Assembly (NCBI GenBank): GCA_024516035.1
Contig: CM044960.1
Span: 15,905,880 to 15,969,879 of the forward strand
Length of the DNA: 64,000 bases
DNA from: Bactericera cockerelli
Taxonomy: Eukaryota > Arthropoda > Insecta > Hemiptera > Triozidae
Reading direction: 5' to 3'
The notes under the pieces were generated by a model. The model made no database searches. It had not been told where the DNA came from and saw only the letters and a program-made list of their open reading frames with translations. Shown here piece after piece: positions 12,001-23,314 of this stretch (position 1 is its first letter; every line of letters begins with the position of its first letter). A program made the translations under genes and the position numbers.

Positions 12001-13445
12001 GCTACTGATGCCACCCCACACCATAACACTTGGTCCCCCATGAGGATCTGCTTCATGATTACAAGAGCTCTGAAACTTCTCTCCTGAGCATCGGAACACT
12101 CAAATACGTCTATTGTAGCTTTCAAATTTCACTTTACATTCATCCGAGAAGAGCACACACTTCCATTCCTCATCAGTCCAGTGCAGGTGTTCTCTAGCCC
12201 ACCTTAATCTTGTAGCGCGGTGTCCAGAACTAAGTTTAAGTTAACGAACTTTTCTCCTAGAGCGAATTTGTACCTCTCTCTATCTATTGTGAATAGTTTG
12301 AGCACTTACAACTGTGATCGAGTACTCCTGGAGGTCCATTTGTACGCGGGGGCCGGATGTGAACCGTTCCTGCAGGGCTGTCCTGGCTATAAATCGGTCT
12401 TCTCTCACAGTGGTTGAGCGCTGTCTCCCACTTCCTGGTCTTCTTGATAAATTTCCAGACTCTTGGTATCGACTCCATACATTTTGAATGGCTCGCCGTG
12501 ACACCTGAAGCCTGTTGGCCACACTCCGCTGAGAAAGGCCCTCTTTAAGTAGAGTTACGGCTCTGATACGCAATTATTGACCTAAATGGTGTCGAACCCT
12601 CGGCATGTCGATAAGAAACACTAAAAGTGACTTTAAATCAAGAGGAAAAGTTATTAAGAAAAAATATTAAGGTTATCAACCAAACCGTTCGAGATAGGAA
12701 TATTAACTGTTTTGATTATTATCTGAAATAATCATATTTACCTCATACCACTTATTCAAGTTAAGGTCACAATTCATACCGGAACGTCTAATTAACAAGA
12801 TAAGTAAGATAACAATAATAAACTTTCAATCCAAGGTGTACTATACACGATGATCTTAGAAAATACAGGTGGCCCCTATTTTGTTTTGCTTAGTGTAGAT
12901 TAGCGCACTGGCTTGCATGCATGGTGTCCTGTGTTTGATTCCCAGAAGCATAGATTTTTTCTGCTCTGTATTTGGATGTCTAGAGTCCACTCATACCTCA
13001 TGAGAAAAATTAGTAGCAATTTGTATGGATATGGAAATTGATGAAATTTGGTTTCATAATGCTGAGCTACCCACTCATTCAAAATTTTGTATAGCAAAAA
13101 AAATTGTTGTTGTTTTAAACTGCATAATCATCAAGTTTATATTAACATTATGAAACCACATACACATCTAGTTTTGGGTTAGAGACAACCAAGTCAATAT
13201 TAATTTAGAATGTCTTTCTCTTCTGCTTCCAGAACGTTTCAATTGGTCTGGTTGGTGAGAACCACAAGTTTAAAACTCTGGACGAGAGAGAGACAGGAAA
13301 CTACCTCTCTCTCATTGAGGGAGAAGAGAGGAGGGGAGGAGGAGGTGGGGGATCAGGGGGGCCAGATGATGGCCCTGCCCCTCCAGGCCCCCCCACTGAC
13401 AGGCCTGATGCAGAGCCTGCAGTTGCTATGGATACCACTGACTAA
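9049..13445 (+). CDS. PSMA1: Proteasome subunit alpha type-1
   Basis: Five exons read cleanly: 9049-9051 (ATG only), 9319-9569, 10266-10425, 10761-10970 and 13233-13445, all with GT-AG introns and matching phases, giving 278 residues. The protein begins [20 protein letters not shown], the conserved proteasome alpha N-terminal signature, and continues through the [11 protein letters not shown] and SQSARTYLE blocks typical of alpha-1. It is a structural subunit of the 20S core outer ring and helps gate substrate entry. The tail is a Gly/Pro/Asp-rich, probably disordered segment ending in AMDTTD; its glycine run (GGGGGGG) is an insect-lineage oddity compared with the human tail. Intron 4 is 2.3 kb because it contains a Tc1 transposon inside a SINE. 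It is convergent with DHX16. The identification is very secure. Confidence 0.97.
9609..9674. repeat. Small hairpin (MITE remnant) in PSMA1 intron 2
   Basis: GATGTCCACATTATGTCGA at 9609 pairs with the segment ending GTGTGGACAT at 9674, with about one mismatch. The loop is about 22 bp. Confidence 0.5.
11301..12895 (-). mobile_element. Tc1-like DNA transposon, 1595 bp, with TA target duplication
   Basis: The ends CACTAAGCAAAACAAAATA (11301) and its complement (TATTTTGTTTTGCTTAGTG, ending 12895) form TIRs of about 38 bp with few mismatches. TA is present on both sides (11299-11300 and 12896-12897). It contains a decayed transposase on the minus strand and lies in PSMA1 intron 4. Confidence 0.92.
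11581..12606 (-). pseudogene. Tc1-like transposase, broken
   Basis: Reading from 12606 on the minus strand, the protein starts [10 protein letters not shown], then meets a stop (TAA about 12576), then continues through a paired-like helix-turn-helix region ([14 protein letters not shown], about 12515-12555) with a GRPR-like basic hook (RPGSGRQR). A frameshift lies between about 12240 and 12300. The DDE domain follows in another frame: LFSDE (about 12135), HDNARPHTA (about 11870) and [10 protein letters not shown] (about 11780). A further TGA interrupts it near 12103. These match the Tc1/mariner DD34E layout from family knowledge. With at least three disabling lesions it is not functional. The true ends of the frameshifted segment were not resolved. 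Confidence 0.88.
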
Positions 13446-14460
13446 AAGGAAGAAATCTATGGGAATTTTTGTCCTCATCAAGTTTCCATTCTGTATGGGT
13501 ACTTTCTTCTTTGTTAATACGAAAAAGCATTAATCCTTTGTATGATTAAGTAAACTAGGTTTCAGCAGAGAATTTTCATTTGAAACTTCTTAAGGATAAA
13601 AGTAAATGAATAACTATACCTCTTTTCAAAATTGTATAAGTAGGTAGAAAATGTGTTATAACAAAATTTTACTTGAGGGAAAAAATGGAGAGCAAGAAGA
13701 AAAGTACAATGGCTATTTGGTATGTATGTTTATTTTCTCCAGCCCTTAAATAACTGAAATGATTAAATAAAATCACCAAATGTTTTAAATTAATGTCAAT
13801 TTGTAGGTCTTATAAATGAGCATGTTAAATCTAGTGTTCAATTCAATAAGACACCCCATATACCTTTTCAAAAATCAATTCTTTGATTTAAGATTTTATC
13901 ATGAGATCAAACTGAGAAATTTTATAAAAGAAACTTTTTTCTGCACTGTCAAATATCCTTATCATCTGTATTCTGTATCTTAACTAATATATACATTTAT
14001 TTACATATGAAACAGTTGTCTTATTTACAATTTTATACAAATAATACAAAGTATGTGTACATTTTCTTCCGAAATATTTGATACTGGAACCATTTTACAC
14101 TGATTTCAATTACAGTTATTCCTAATGACAAATACAATGGCCTCAAACTAGGAAACTGATCAATGTAATAATCATGATAAAACTTTCAATCTAACGAGTT
14201 TAAAGCTCCCACTGCCAGCTGACTAGGCTAGTTAGAGCTTGGGTGGTCTAGTCCCTATTTGGTACCCCAGCTGCTCCTGTTGTGTTATTAGACATTGAGT
14301 GTATATTTAACCCCTAATGAGCAAAGCAGACAACCTGACCGATAATATGCGGTTCTATTCCCTCTTGAAGCAAATATATATTTTTTTCTAATTGGGTCTA
14401 CTATACAATGATTATTTCAAAACACCCCTCTTCAAATTAGTAATTAAATGTGTGTTCTTT
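13446..14460. other. PSMA1 3' UTR and convergent intergenic region
   Basis: AT-rich DNA with candidate poly(A) signals (AATAAA near 13767). No coding feature or clear repeat was seen until the SINE at about 14467. Confidence 0.4.
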
Positions 14461-14466
14461 GTGTTA

Positions 14467-14713
14467 TTATATCACAATTTTAGTGGGTAGCGCAGAATTA
14501 TAGGACTTTTCCGTATCTTTAATATCCCAATATCTTATTTTTGCCTATAATTCCGCCACTGGTCGCTGCTACTCATTTTTCCTCACGAGATATGAGTGGA
14601 CCCCGAACACCCAAATACAGGGCAGAAAAAATCCTGCCCCGCTGGGGATCGAACCTAGGTTACCGTTGCTGCAATGCCCAGCGCGCTATCTCACTCGTCA
14701 ACGGTGACTACTC
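14467..14713 (-). mobile_element. tRNA-derived SINE, family A
   Basis: The minus strand reads AGTCACCGTTGACGAGTGAG, a GCGCGCT A-box region, then a GGTTCGATCCCC B-box, the CGAGGTATGAGTGGACCCCG body (complement seen at 14586) and the GGGTAGCGCAGAATTATAGG tail. It ends about 25 bases from the DHX16 stop codon. Confidence 0.85.
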
Positions 14714-14736
14714 ATGATAACTTTTCTTTACACTTT

Positions 14737-17700
14737 TTAATGTTCACCCAGTTCTGCTCTGGACTTCCCCAACGTTTTCGGTAGTTTCTTATTGGTTGAA
14801 TCTTCTAACTCCCTGGGTTTATAGTAATGAGGTGCCACTTCGAGCAACCATTTGCTTTCTATCTCGGTAACCTGTCTCATAAATTCTTTGGTAGTAAACA
14901 CAAGCTCATGATAGAGGACCCACCGGGGTAATTCTTCAAACAGACTACTGTTGGGGTGAATCATGACTGTTTGGTTGTGTTTGGCAGTTTTGTAGTTCCC
15001 ACCTTTGGAAAGCTTGGCTATATGATAGAAGTACCCGGCAGTGATGGCTTTCCGAATGTTGACAGTTTCGGTGGGATTGGAGACTAGTTCCATCTCCACG
15101 CGTTGCACCAGACCTATGAGCTGTTCCCTCACATCCCTCGCGCGCTTCATAGATCTGTGCTGAATGAAGTTCTCGTAGCACCATTGTGTACTGAAGTCTG
15201 CCTCCGCCCACTGATTGTAAATGTTAAGCAGGACCAAGTGGTCCCCACCTAGCATGAAGAAATTCTTTCTTGCTGTATCAGCATGGATGATCTTGTCTTT
15301 AGGACGATAGAAAATGGCACCGTTCACACTCAACATACTGGCAATGGTTACGATTTCCTCGACACATTTGTACTTCTCCGCCGCAAGCAGCATCTTGCCC
15401 ATCATAGGATCTAGCGGGAACTCGGCCATTCTCCTGCCTAGCTTGGTGAGATCCCCATGGTGGTTGAGAGCCCCTAGCGCGTAGAGTTGCTCCAGAGCAA
15501 GGACTAGCGTCTCGTGAGGGGGTGGATCTAGGAAGTCAAAATGTATAAGATCGTTGATACCTAGTGCTTTCAACATGAGCACAGCATTTCCTAGGTTTAT
15601 CCTTTGTATCTCAGGCACGGTATTGTCTTCCAGCTCGTGCTTGTACGCCCAGGCCGTGTACAAACGGAAACATTTCCCCGCAGCCACGCGACCGGCCCGC
15701 CCTGCCCGCTGATTCGCGCTGGCTTTGGATATCGGCACCACAGTGAGGGACTCCATGCCAGTGCGGGAGTTGAAGTTGTTTTGCTTACAGAACCCAGGAT
15801 CGATCACGTAGATAATGTTATCTATGGTAAGCGACGTCTCTGCTATGTTGGTAGCCAGAACAACTTTCCGCGCATTCGGTGGCGTGGGCAGGAAAATTTT
15901 CGTTTGCATGTCCGTCGGCAAATTGGAGTACACGGGAAGAATAATTAGCTCTTTGATCTTCGACCCTAGCCTTCTTACGCGGTCCTGCAGAACTTCGTTA
16001 CACGTCTCAATCTCCTCCTGCCCGGTGAGAAACACCAGGATGTCCCCCAATGGCTGTGTCGCGTGTATCTGCAGGATGGACACCACACAGGCGTCAATGT
16101 AATCTGCCTCTGGGGCTTTGGTATAGTAGATGTCCACGGGGAAGCGTCGTCCTGGGATACGAAACACAGGCGCGTCATCGAAGAACTCTGAGAATTTCTG
16201 CGCATCCAGCGTAGCGCTAGAAATGAGAAGTTTCAGGTCAGATCGGAACCGTACGATATCTTTGACTAGCCCGAACAGGATGTCTGTGTGTAGCGTACGC
16301 TCATGAGCCTCGTCAATTATCATGACACTGTAGCTCGCCAGGTCAGGCTCCGAGAGAAACTCCCTGTGTAACGTCCCGTCAGTCATGTACTTGATAATGG
16401 TCCGCTCAGACGTGCAGTCTTCAAACCGGATAGCGTACCCCACCTCGCAGCCCAGCTTGACTCCCATCTCCTCAGCTACTCTGGCGGACACAGACATGGC
16501 AGCCACTCGTCGTGGCTGAGTGCACCCGATTTTTTGTTTGTCAGCTGTGAACCCTGCTTCGTGTAGGTACTGAGGAATCTGGGTTGTTTTACCTGAACCT
16601 GGAACAGACACAAGAGGTAAATCATGTAATGTTAAGTATTATCTAAAACGAAATTTCCCGTGTCGATATTGAAAAAGAGCATAGTTTAAAAAATGTATCA
16701 TTGAAAAGGGACAAGCGATTAGAAATCAAAATATTTAAATGGCAAGTGACAATTTGAAGATGCAATTCAGCGTGCTTCAAACTATAAATTGTTCCTTTCT
16801 GAAAACAAAAGAATCTGTAATTTCAACCTAATCATGTATGATAGATATATACCTGGATGACTTGATCTATAACTTGACTGAAGAGCCAAATTTCATAACC
16901 TCCTTTTGAAATCAAAGGGTCACTTGGCTACAAATTCAATTTTAACTATCATTCACGAACCTGTTTCTCCTTCTATGATAAGAACTTGATGTTCTCTAAT
17001 AGCATCAATCAGATCTTGCTTGAAGGGATAAATTGGTAAACTTTTCTTTGTCTCCTCAATATTGAGCTTCTTCTTCTGCTTTTCTGTCAACTGTTCCTCC
17101 TCTGCCTGTTCTCGGTTCCCAGGTAGACTCAGGGCTTGAATGAAATCTATTTGATTGTCCAGCAGAAGTTCATATTGTTCCTGGTGTTCACGATCTTTTG
17201 CTCCCACTCGAAAAATGGCAGAAGACATCTGCTCATCTTCCCATTTACGCTGCTCATAGTGAGGGATTTTCTCCTTCTCATCCACCTCTTCATACTTTTC
17301 GGGCCCTTTGGTGCCTTTAGGCATGTAATACCTGAGGGGGAAAATGTGTGGGTTAAGGTTGTGACCTTGAAAAATACTTGAAATAGTTAAATATATACTA
17401 TTAAAAAAGTATCACCAGATTATGTACATCAGCTCCTTTTTGTAACTGGACAATGGCCTACCAATGATAAATTGAACCATCTACAACAAAAAATATGCCT
17501 ATACATATTAGACGGTCTCACATTATATGACATCATACAATTTTATGTATATGATAAGGGTATCAAACCATCCATCCAGCCCTACCCAGGCTGGGTGACA
17601 TTAATGTGGGTAGCTGGTACAATTCCCAGCAAATGGAGGGTAAAACCCCCATCCTAATCAGGACTTAAATCTAATAGAATTGTTGACATTAGGAAGGACA

Positions 17701-18822
17701 TCCAGACAAAAAAAAAATGTGCCACAACCAACCAACCTCAACCATGAGGTTGAACAATGCCAACCCCAAGTGGATTTTGGAAAAGGCAAAGTGAAAGAAG
17801 AAGAAGATAAGGATATGAAACTTGTGTTCCTTACCATTGCAATAAGAAATTTTGACCCATATCTTAGCCTAGTTACAATGCTTAACATGGTGTAATTTAT
17901 ACTGAAAATTTCAGATCAGTTGGAAAAAATTACAGCTTTATTGCAATAATTGTATCCAATTCATAGTCTAACACATTACCTTGCATGATATGGTCAACAA
18001 CAAAAAAATACAGCAAATTCCAAGCATGTATGGAACATACCCTGAAAATTTCAGCTCAATTTGACAAAAAATTGTTTTTCCTGAGATTTGAACTCAGGAT
18101 TCATGCACAGTAGACAAGTGTGCTTTACTGCTCAACCAGGATGTCTAAATGAACAACATGGAAATTTAGGTGATATATTGAGCTATTTTTGGGGCATCAT
18201 GTGAAGGGTCTGGACAAAATTTCAGTTCTGCAGTTCAAGAGTTATGACTCATGAGCTCATTAGAGATGCCATACAGAAAAACGTGGGTTTTTTATCCACA
18301 TGAACAAAACCCTAAAAATGTTTTTGACCTCCTGTATTTTACTTTAGCAGAAGAATATAGTTAAAAATAAACTTTATTTTTGAAATCATTATTGTTCTTT
18401 TTTTAATCATTATAAAAACACTTACCGCTGAACTTTTTCCAATTCTCTTGCTTTGTCATGTTCCTTGGCAAGTTCCAATAGTTTTCTCTTGTGGTCTCTG
18501 TCTCTTTTTTCCCTGTCTGTAAGTTCCTGTTCACTGAACAGATATTCATCATCAAGAATATCTGCTTCTAACTCCGCAACTTTGTCTTCTTTTCTTTTTT
18601 CCAAATATTTTCGCCTAGATTCAATACGAAGTTTAGGAATGATTTTTTCACGACTTTCAGATTCAAGCTTGAGGCGTTTAGCTGCCTCTTCATAGGCTCG
18701 CATGTCTTGTCTAGAGGCAGCAACATTTTTGGTTTTGCCTTTATCTTTACTCTTGAGTCTTTCTGAGAATTCATCTCTTTCTTTTCTATCCTCCTCACTG
18801 TCACTAGAACCCATTTCTGATA
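14737..18822 (-). CDS. DHX16: Pre-mRNA-splicing DEAH-box ATP-dependent RNA helicase DHX16
   Basis: Three exons join in frame: 18822-18426, 17331-16961 and 16598-14737 (stop at 14737-14739), giving 873-875 residues. The first exon starts either at acceptor 18823-18824 or at the ATG at 18814; an in-frame stop lies just upstream. The N-terminal part is charged coiled coil (SSDSEED, YLEKR). The helicase core follows with GETGSGKTTQ (P-loop, split by the last intron), [15 protein letters not shown] (about 16310), [23 protein letters not shown] and QRAGRAGR (about 15700), then the ratchet and OB-fold region ending in [10 protein letters not shown]. This is the DHX16/yeast Prp2 helicase, which remodels the activated spliceosome before the first step. 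Human DHX16 has about 150 more N-terminal residues, so an upstream exon may be missing from my reading. Very secure identity. Confidence 0.95.
17565..17690 (+). mobile_element. SINE central body (family D) in DHX16 intron
   Basis: CCCTACCCAGGCTGGGTGAC, GTGGGTAGCTGGTACAATTC and GGAGGGTAAAACCCCCATCC match the shared SINE body. The tRNA-like head is not preserved here. Confidence 0.65.
18065..18145 (-). mobile_element. tRNA-like SINE head remnant
   Basis: On the minus strand, CCTGGTTGAGCAGTAAAGC resembles an A-box and GAGTTCAAATCTC a B-box. They are spaced like a tRNA gene but cannot form a full cloverleaf by eye. Confidence 0.45.
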
Positions 18823-19037
18823 CTGCAGTATTTTTTTATGTACTTGAATCTAGAAATTCTTTTCCTCTGTAAATTAAATAAATAGTTTTTAATTAAAAAG
18901 GCATAAAACATTTAAAATAGTCAACTATGTGGTGTAAATTTATCTATTTCTTTAAATTATACTACAAAACAACGTACCAAAATCAAAAAAGTTAGGGTTT
19001 TTTAAAAAATTGAAAATTTGGCGGGTAATCTTACTTT

Positions 19038-19190
19038 TTTGAAATTTTGGTGTGCGTTCGTTCAACACAAGTTCATACAGCATAATAATCGAAATCGATT
19101 ATGCTGTGCGACCGTTATGCTGAGTGAATTTGTGTTGAAAGAACATTATGTCCTGCGAAATTGTGTTGTACGAACGTTTGAAATGGTTAA
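19038..19190. repeat. Dispersed 'GCTGTGCGAAC' repeat, copy 1
   Basis: Short degenerate motifs of the form ATGCTGTGCGAAC / GTTGTACGAAC recur within the segment. A related segment occurs at 31580-31775, where the edge AATGACGCCGCACCGAAATT is the complement-like counterpart of the edge seen here. Confidence 0.5.
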
Positions 19191-19570
19191 AATCCATAAA
19201 CTCTTTCCATTTCCCCACCCAGAGCTCAAAAGTTTCCCTTCAGAAGAGAATAGAGAAATTTTATCTATGAAATAGGGAATTTTGCAGGGTGGAAAAATGG
19301 AATAACCTTAACTCAATTTTTATTTTTTACATTTCTAGTTTTCTTTTTTTGTAGTTAAGAGTAGTGTATTATTAAAATACAGTGAACTAACAATCAAAGG
19401 ATTGGAAATTTATTTAAAAAAAATAATATCAATGTAATAAGAAAAGTTTTATTTGAACGACAACAAGCATCGACAGCTGTACTCACATTACTGAAGTGAC
19501 TGAAGTCCACAAGGTTGAACTATGGAAACTAAAGTGTCACCAGCCTTTGATTTCTATTGTAATCTATAGA

Positions 19571-19740
19571 AATGGGGATATGAAGAGAATAATGACTGCC
19601 ACTGTGGACAGGTGCAGACAAATGAATATCTCCTTGTCTGTAATCAATTGGATGAACCCTGTACCCAACAAGATCTAACCCTGGTTACCCTGGCCAATCT
19701 AAGATATGAAAGATATGTTGTTCCGGACATGAAAAGTAAA
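19571..19740 (+). pseudogene. Non-LTR retrotransposon, C-terminal reverse transcriptase fragment
   Basis: An open stretch reads KWGYEENNDCHCG, then QTNEYLLVC, then CTQQDL, ending near a GTAAGT. The CxCG...QT..HLL.C...CT.EDL pattern is the known C-terminal end of Jockey/RTE-like LINE ORF2 proteins. Only about 55 residues remain and no poly(A) tail was recognised. It is best read as a relic, though a cellular exon cannot be fully excluded because splice-like signals flank it. Confidence 0.55.
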
Positions 19741-20279
19741 GTAAGTAATGTAATAATCATGAATGGTTTTATGATCATCACTATTGTGAGACAGCAAGCC
19801 TGTCTAGTTAAAAGCTTGTTTATCCCAAAAAAATTCAGTTCCCTTCTTTGCCACTACCATATCATTGTGCTATTTGTGCCTGTATCACTAAATCCCAATG
19901 AAAAAACAAGGCTTGTGTCATCTGACCCTCATCTTTTCTGTGGAGAGCCTCCAGATATCTGGGACTTGGGACTTAACACTATTTCCATATTCCCAAATCC
20001 ACTGCAATGTTGCATTGATTTTTTTCCCCTCTGAGATTTTCAATTTTGTTTCTTCTTTCATCATCAATAAAGAATTCAAGAATCTGGAATTATAAATCTA
20101 AAACCCTTGTAAAAATATCTATTTTTATAAACATCAAGTCTATTAATTAATAATGGATTAGTTGACACAACTAGAGGATGGCTGAGGCCAACCCAGGTAT
20201 CCTGTTTCTGGTGTGTCAGATCATAACATGCTGAAGTGTGATATCATCCCCCCACTAACTATCAAAACACCAGCAAAGC

Positions 20280-21420
20280 TCCATTACCATGAGTCCTAAA
20301 TTATGTAGACCAAAGCAACAAGTTATTTCTGTTTTCTGAGCCTATTCCTTTGTCTTCTTGTGTGAAAAATCTTGGAATACTTTTAGATCCAGATCTTCAA
20401 TGGAACTCTCAGGTTGTTCAAATTGGTAAGGAAAAGTATCAAACGTTTCATTCCCTGAAACATTTGCAAAGGTTTTAGCCCTGCAAACAAAACAGCTCCT
20501 ATGTACTTCTCTTATATTTCCTTTGATTGAATACTGGAGCTGCTATGTCAAACATCAAAGGGAATTTACTTCAAACATTTCAGAATGCTTGTGTTGTGTT
20601 TCAGTCATTTGATCATGTTTCAGCTAAATGAAAAAATCTTCAATGGTTACAAATTGATAAGAGATTAGAACATCTGAGATTGGGCTTACTGTGGAGAATT
20701 TTGAATGAGGCTTCACCTCCATATCTTCACTCATCATTTCATACACTCTTCATTCCACAGTCATAATACTAGCTTCACTTATCTCTCTATTCCACCTCAC
20801 AATACAGTAGAACCTTCATTATCTGGATTAATGTCTACTAGGGGTATGCCCGTATGCTGGATAATCGAGGTCCTATATAAAAGTCTGGATAATTGAGAGG
20901 ACCCTAAAAAACCAAATAATAAAGAAGAATTTTGATTTTGTGTAAAAGCAGATGTATTTTGATCTATTTTATTATAACAAGAAATTTTGTCCCCTCCTAG
21001 TTTCTTGTTAATCTTCAATGTCTTTTCACACATCAACAGGTCATTGATAGGTTGTCCGGTAGATCTTGCTTGCAAAAACCACTTGAAAACTGCCTGATCC
21101 AAGGAATCATAAGAAGATGTCTTCATGCATGTACGCTTGGAGCTGTGATTATCAGTAGCAGCGTTTCTATACACCTATTCAATAACAGCGTGTTTTTTTT
21201 TTTAATCTGGATAATCAAGTATCGGCATGGTTGAGGATGGGATAATCAAGGTTCTACTGCACTAACCATATGGGGAATAGTTTTACTGTTCATGCTATAA
21301 GATCATGGAATCAATTGCCTGATGAACTATGGGGAATCAAGTTTCTCATAGAAACATTTCTTGGAAAATATAAATTAATTTTAATTTTTTTTTTAACATG
21401 TTGATTGTATATATTTTTAT
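20280..21420 (+). pseudogene. LINE reverse transcriptase relic, interrupted by a pogo-like insertion
   Basis: Across 20340-20810, with frame breaks and stops, the translation shows LGLLLDPDLQW-like, LQWLQIDKR, LRLGLLWRILNEASPPYL and similar pieces, the C-terminal RT layout of Jockey/CR1-type elements. It resumes after the insertion at 21260 with NSFTVHAIRSWNQLPDELW, the typical final NSF..A.R.WN.LP block. Multiple stops show it is dead. Confidence 0.65.
20815..21259 (-). mobile_element. Pogo/Tigger-like non-autonomous element, 445 bp
   Basis: The ends CAGTAGAACCTTCATTATC (20815) and GATAATCAAGGTTCTACTG (ending 21259) are inverted repeats of the Tigger type. The minus strand between them encodes a broken CENP-B-like helix-turn-helix piece (MKTSSYDSLDQAVFKWFLQA, then CEKTLKINKKLGG) known from pogo/Tigger transposases. 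The flanks are TA on the left and CA on the right, consistent with a mutated TA duplication. Confidence 0.8.
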
Positions 21421-21573
21421 TTATTTAGCTTCTTTTTTATATTATTATTGAAATATCTAGATAGGGAACTCCAAATGTTGGGTGGAAGAGATTGGCATAG
21501 GCAATAACCCCTCCCTTTAGTTAGGACACATGTTTATATATATTTTTCTGTTCTTTTTCCTTTTTATTGTATA

Positions 21574-22546
21574 TTAGAGTGGATCAAAAAATCATTTTAT
21601 TTTATTTAACTAACGCTATACCTCGGAAAAGTTGTGGCTGTTTGAGATAAGACTTGTGAGCTAAAAAAAAAATTTGGACCACGTCTTCCGGTCGCGCAAA
21701 GGCTTTCAAAATGGCGAAAAAAAAATAATAAGAAATTTTTAAAAAAAATGTAAAAAAATTGATAATTGATTTTTTTGGTTTGCTATAGAATATACTAGTT
21801 ATAAAAAGACTAGTATAAAGAGTTCAAAAAAACACCAATGAAACCACCTATACCAGTCGCGCAAAGGCCTTGAAATTTGTGAATTTCACGAAAATTCACT
21901 ATAATTTGCCCTTTTTCAAGCAATTGAAAAATATAGGTAAAATTTTTATTTATCTGACTCCCCATAGAAATTATTACTTGCATGAAGGTCTGAAGAATCC
22001 ACAGAGACCAAAAAAAATATAATCGGACCAACCCTTCCGGTTGTGCAAAGGCCTTGAAAAGTTATCCTCTAAATCTATGTACTTACATTATGTATATCAT
22101 TCAGACCAGCTTAAAAATTGACCCAGAACGCACGAAGAAGAGTTATAGGTACGAGTATACGACGAATTCCATCCAGACCCTACCGGTATCTCAGTAGTCA
22201 AGACGTCTACTGGTAATCCAGAAGTCGCGGGTTCGAAAGGTGACCGGTAAAGGCGGTTCATTGGTGTTTTTTTTAACTCTTTATACTAGTCTGGTCTTTT
22301 TATAACTAGTACCTATATGCTATAGCAAACCAAAAAAATCGATTATATTTTTTTTACATTTTTTTAAATTTTCTTATTTTTTTATTATTTTTTTTTTGAT
22401 TTTCGCCATTTTGAAAGCCTTTGCGCGACCGGAAGACGTGGTCCAAAAAAAATTTTTATTGCTCAAAAGTCTTATCTCGACCAGCCACAACTTTTCCGGG
22501 GTATAGTGTTAATTAAATAAAATAAAATGATTTTTCGACCCACTCT
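21574..22546. mobile_element. 973-bp foldback element with 8-bp target duplications
   Basis: ATTGTATA at 21566-21573 and 22547-22554 flanks arms of about 270-290 bp (about 21574-21845 and 22255-22546) that are near-complementary, including the block around GGACCACGTCTTCCGGTCGC and its complement near 22425. The 8-bp duplication suggests a hAT-type mechanism. The spacer holds a tRNA-like SINE scrap (about 22170-22250) and extra CGCAAAGGCCTTGAAA repeats. No coding sequence. Confidence 0.85.
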
Positions 22547-23025
22547 ATTGTATACACCCAGACAGCACGGAAGGTGACTTCCAGTCTGGATTTAAGGTGG
22601 AAATATCCAGGTGTATAAAGTCAACTGGACCTCCAACTGTCCCGACAGCTGGATTTTTCCATTATGGATTTAATCAGTTGACCAGCCACCTGGATATTTC
22701 CAACAAAAATCCATCTAGACTCAGTCACCTGGGCAGTCAGCTGGAAATATAACGACTCAGTCCAGCTAGGACATGAGTAGAATTTAGTCAGTTGACCAGT
22801 CAGCTGGAAATGTTCCATATTTTTCCAGTTTACATAAAACGCGTCCTTTGTTGAAGACGCCATCTTTGATCTATCGTAATTTCAGAAATTGTGATATTGG
22901 TGATTGTAAATTGTTTTAAATGATTAATAATTCTTTTAAATATTAGGTATTTTATTTAGTTTTGAACATTTTTAAATACAAATATCATTTTATTTAGTTT
23001 TGATCTTTTTTATAACTACTGGAAG

Positions 23026-23314
23026 GTAGTCACTGTGGCAGAGTGAGTTAGCGCGCTAGGCATTGCACACATGGTGACTTGGGTTCGATTCCCGGCGGAG
23101 GAGGATTTTTCTTGCTCTGTACTTGGATGTTCGGGGTCCACTCATACCTCGTGAGGAAAAATGAGTAGCTGCTTTGATGTGAAGCAGCGACCAGTGGCAG
23201 AATCATAGGCAAAAAAATAATACAAGATATTGTAAATTAAAGTGGTAAAGTCCTATGATTCTGCGCTACCCACTAAAATTGTGACATAATAACACAAAGA
23301 AAAAGCATTATTAT
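23026..23314 (+). mobile_element. tRNA-derived SINE, family A, with 15-bp target duplication
   Basis: TATAACTACTGGAAG occurs at 23011-23025 and 23315-23329. Between them lie GTCACTGTGGCAGAGTGAG, GGGTTCGATTCCCGGC, the TCGGGGTCCACTCATACCTC body and an ATT-rich tail. The unoccupied site, with one copy of the duplication, is visible in copy 2 near 54562-54578 on the other strand. Confidence 0.93.

Larger units (their letters stand above)
11284..13095 (+). mobile_element. tRNA-derived SINE (family A) split by a Tc1 element
   Basis: The left piece at 11284-11300 (TTCACCATAGCCAAGTA) and the right piece at 12896-13095 (TAGATTAGCGCACTGGC and onward) join, after removal of the Tc1 element and one TA, into the family A tRNA-like head seen intact at 29604. 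The body that follows matches the other copies (TCTGCTCTGTATTTGGATGT, then CCACTCATACCTC). Confidence 0.85.
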
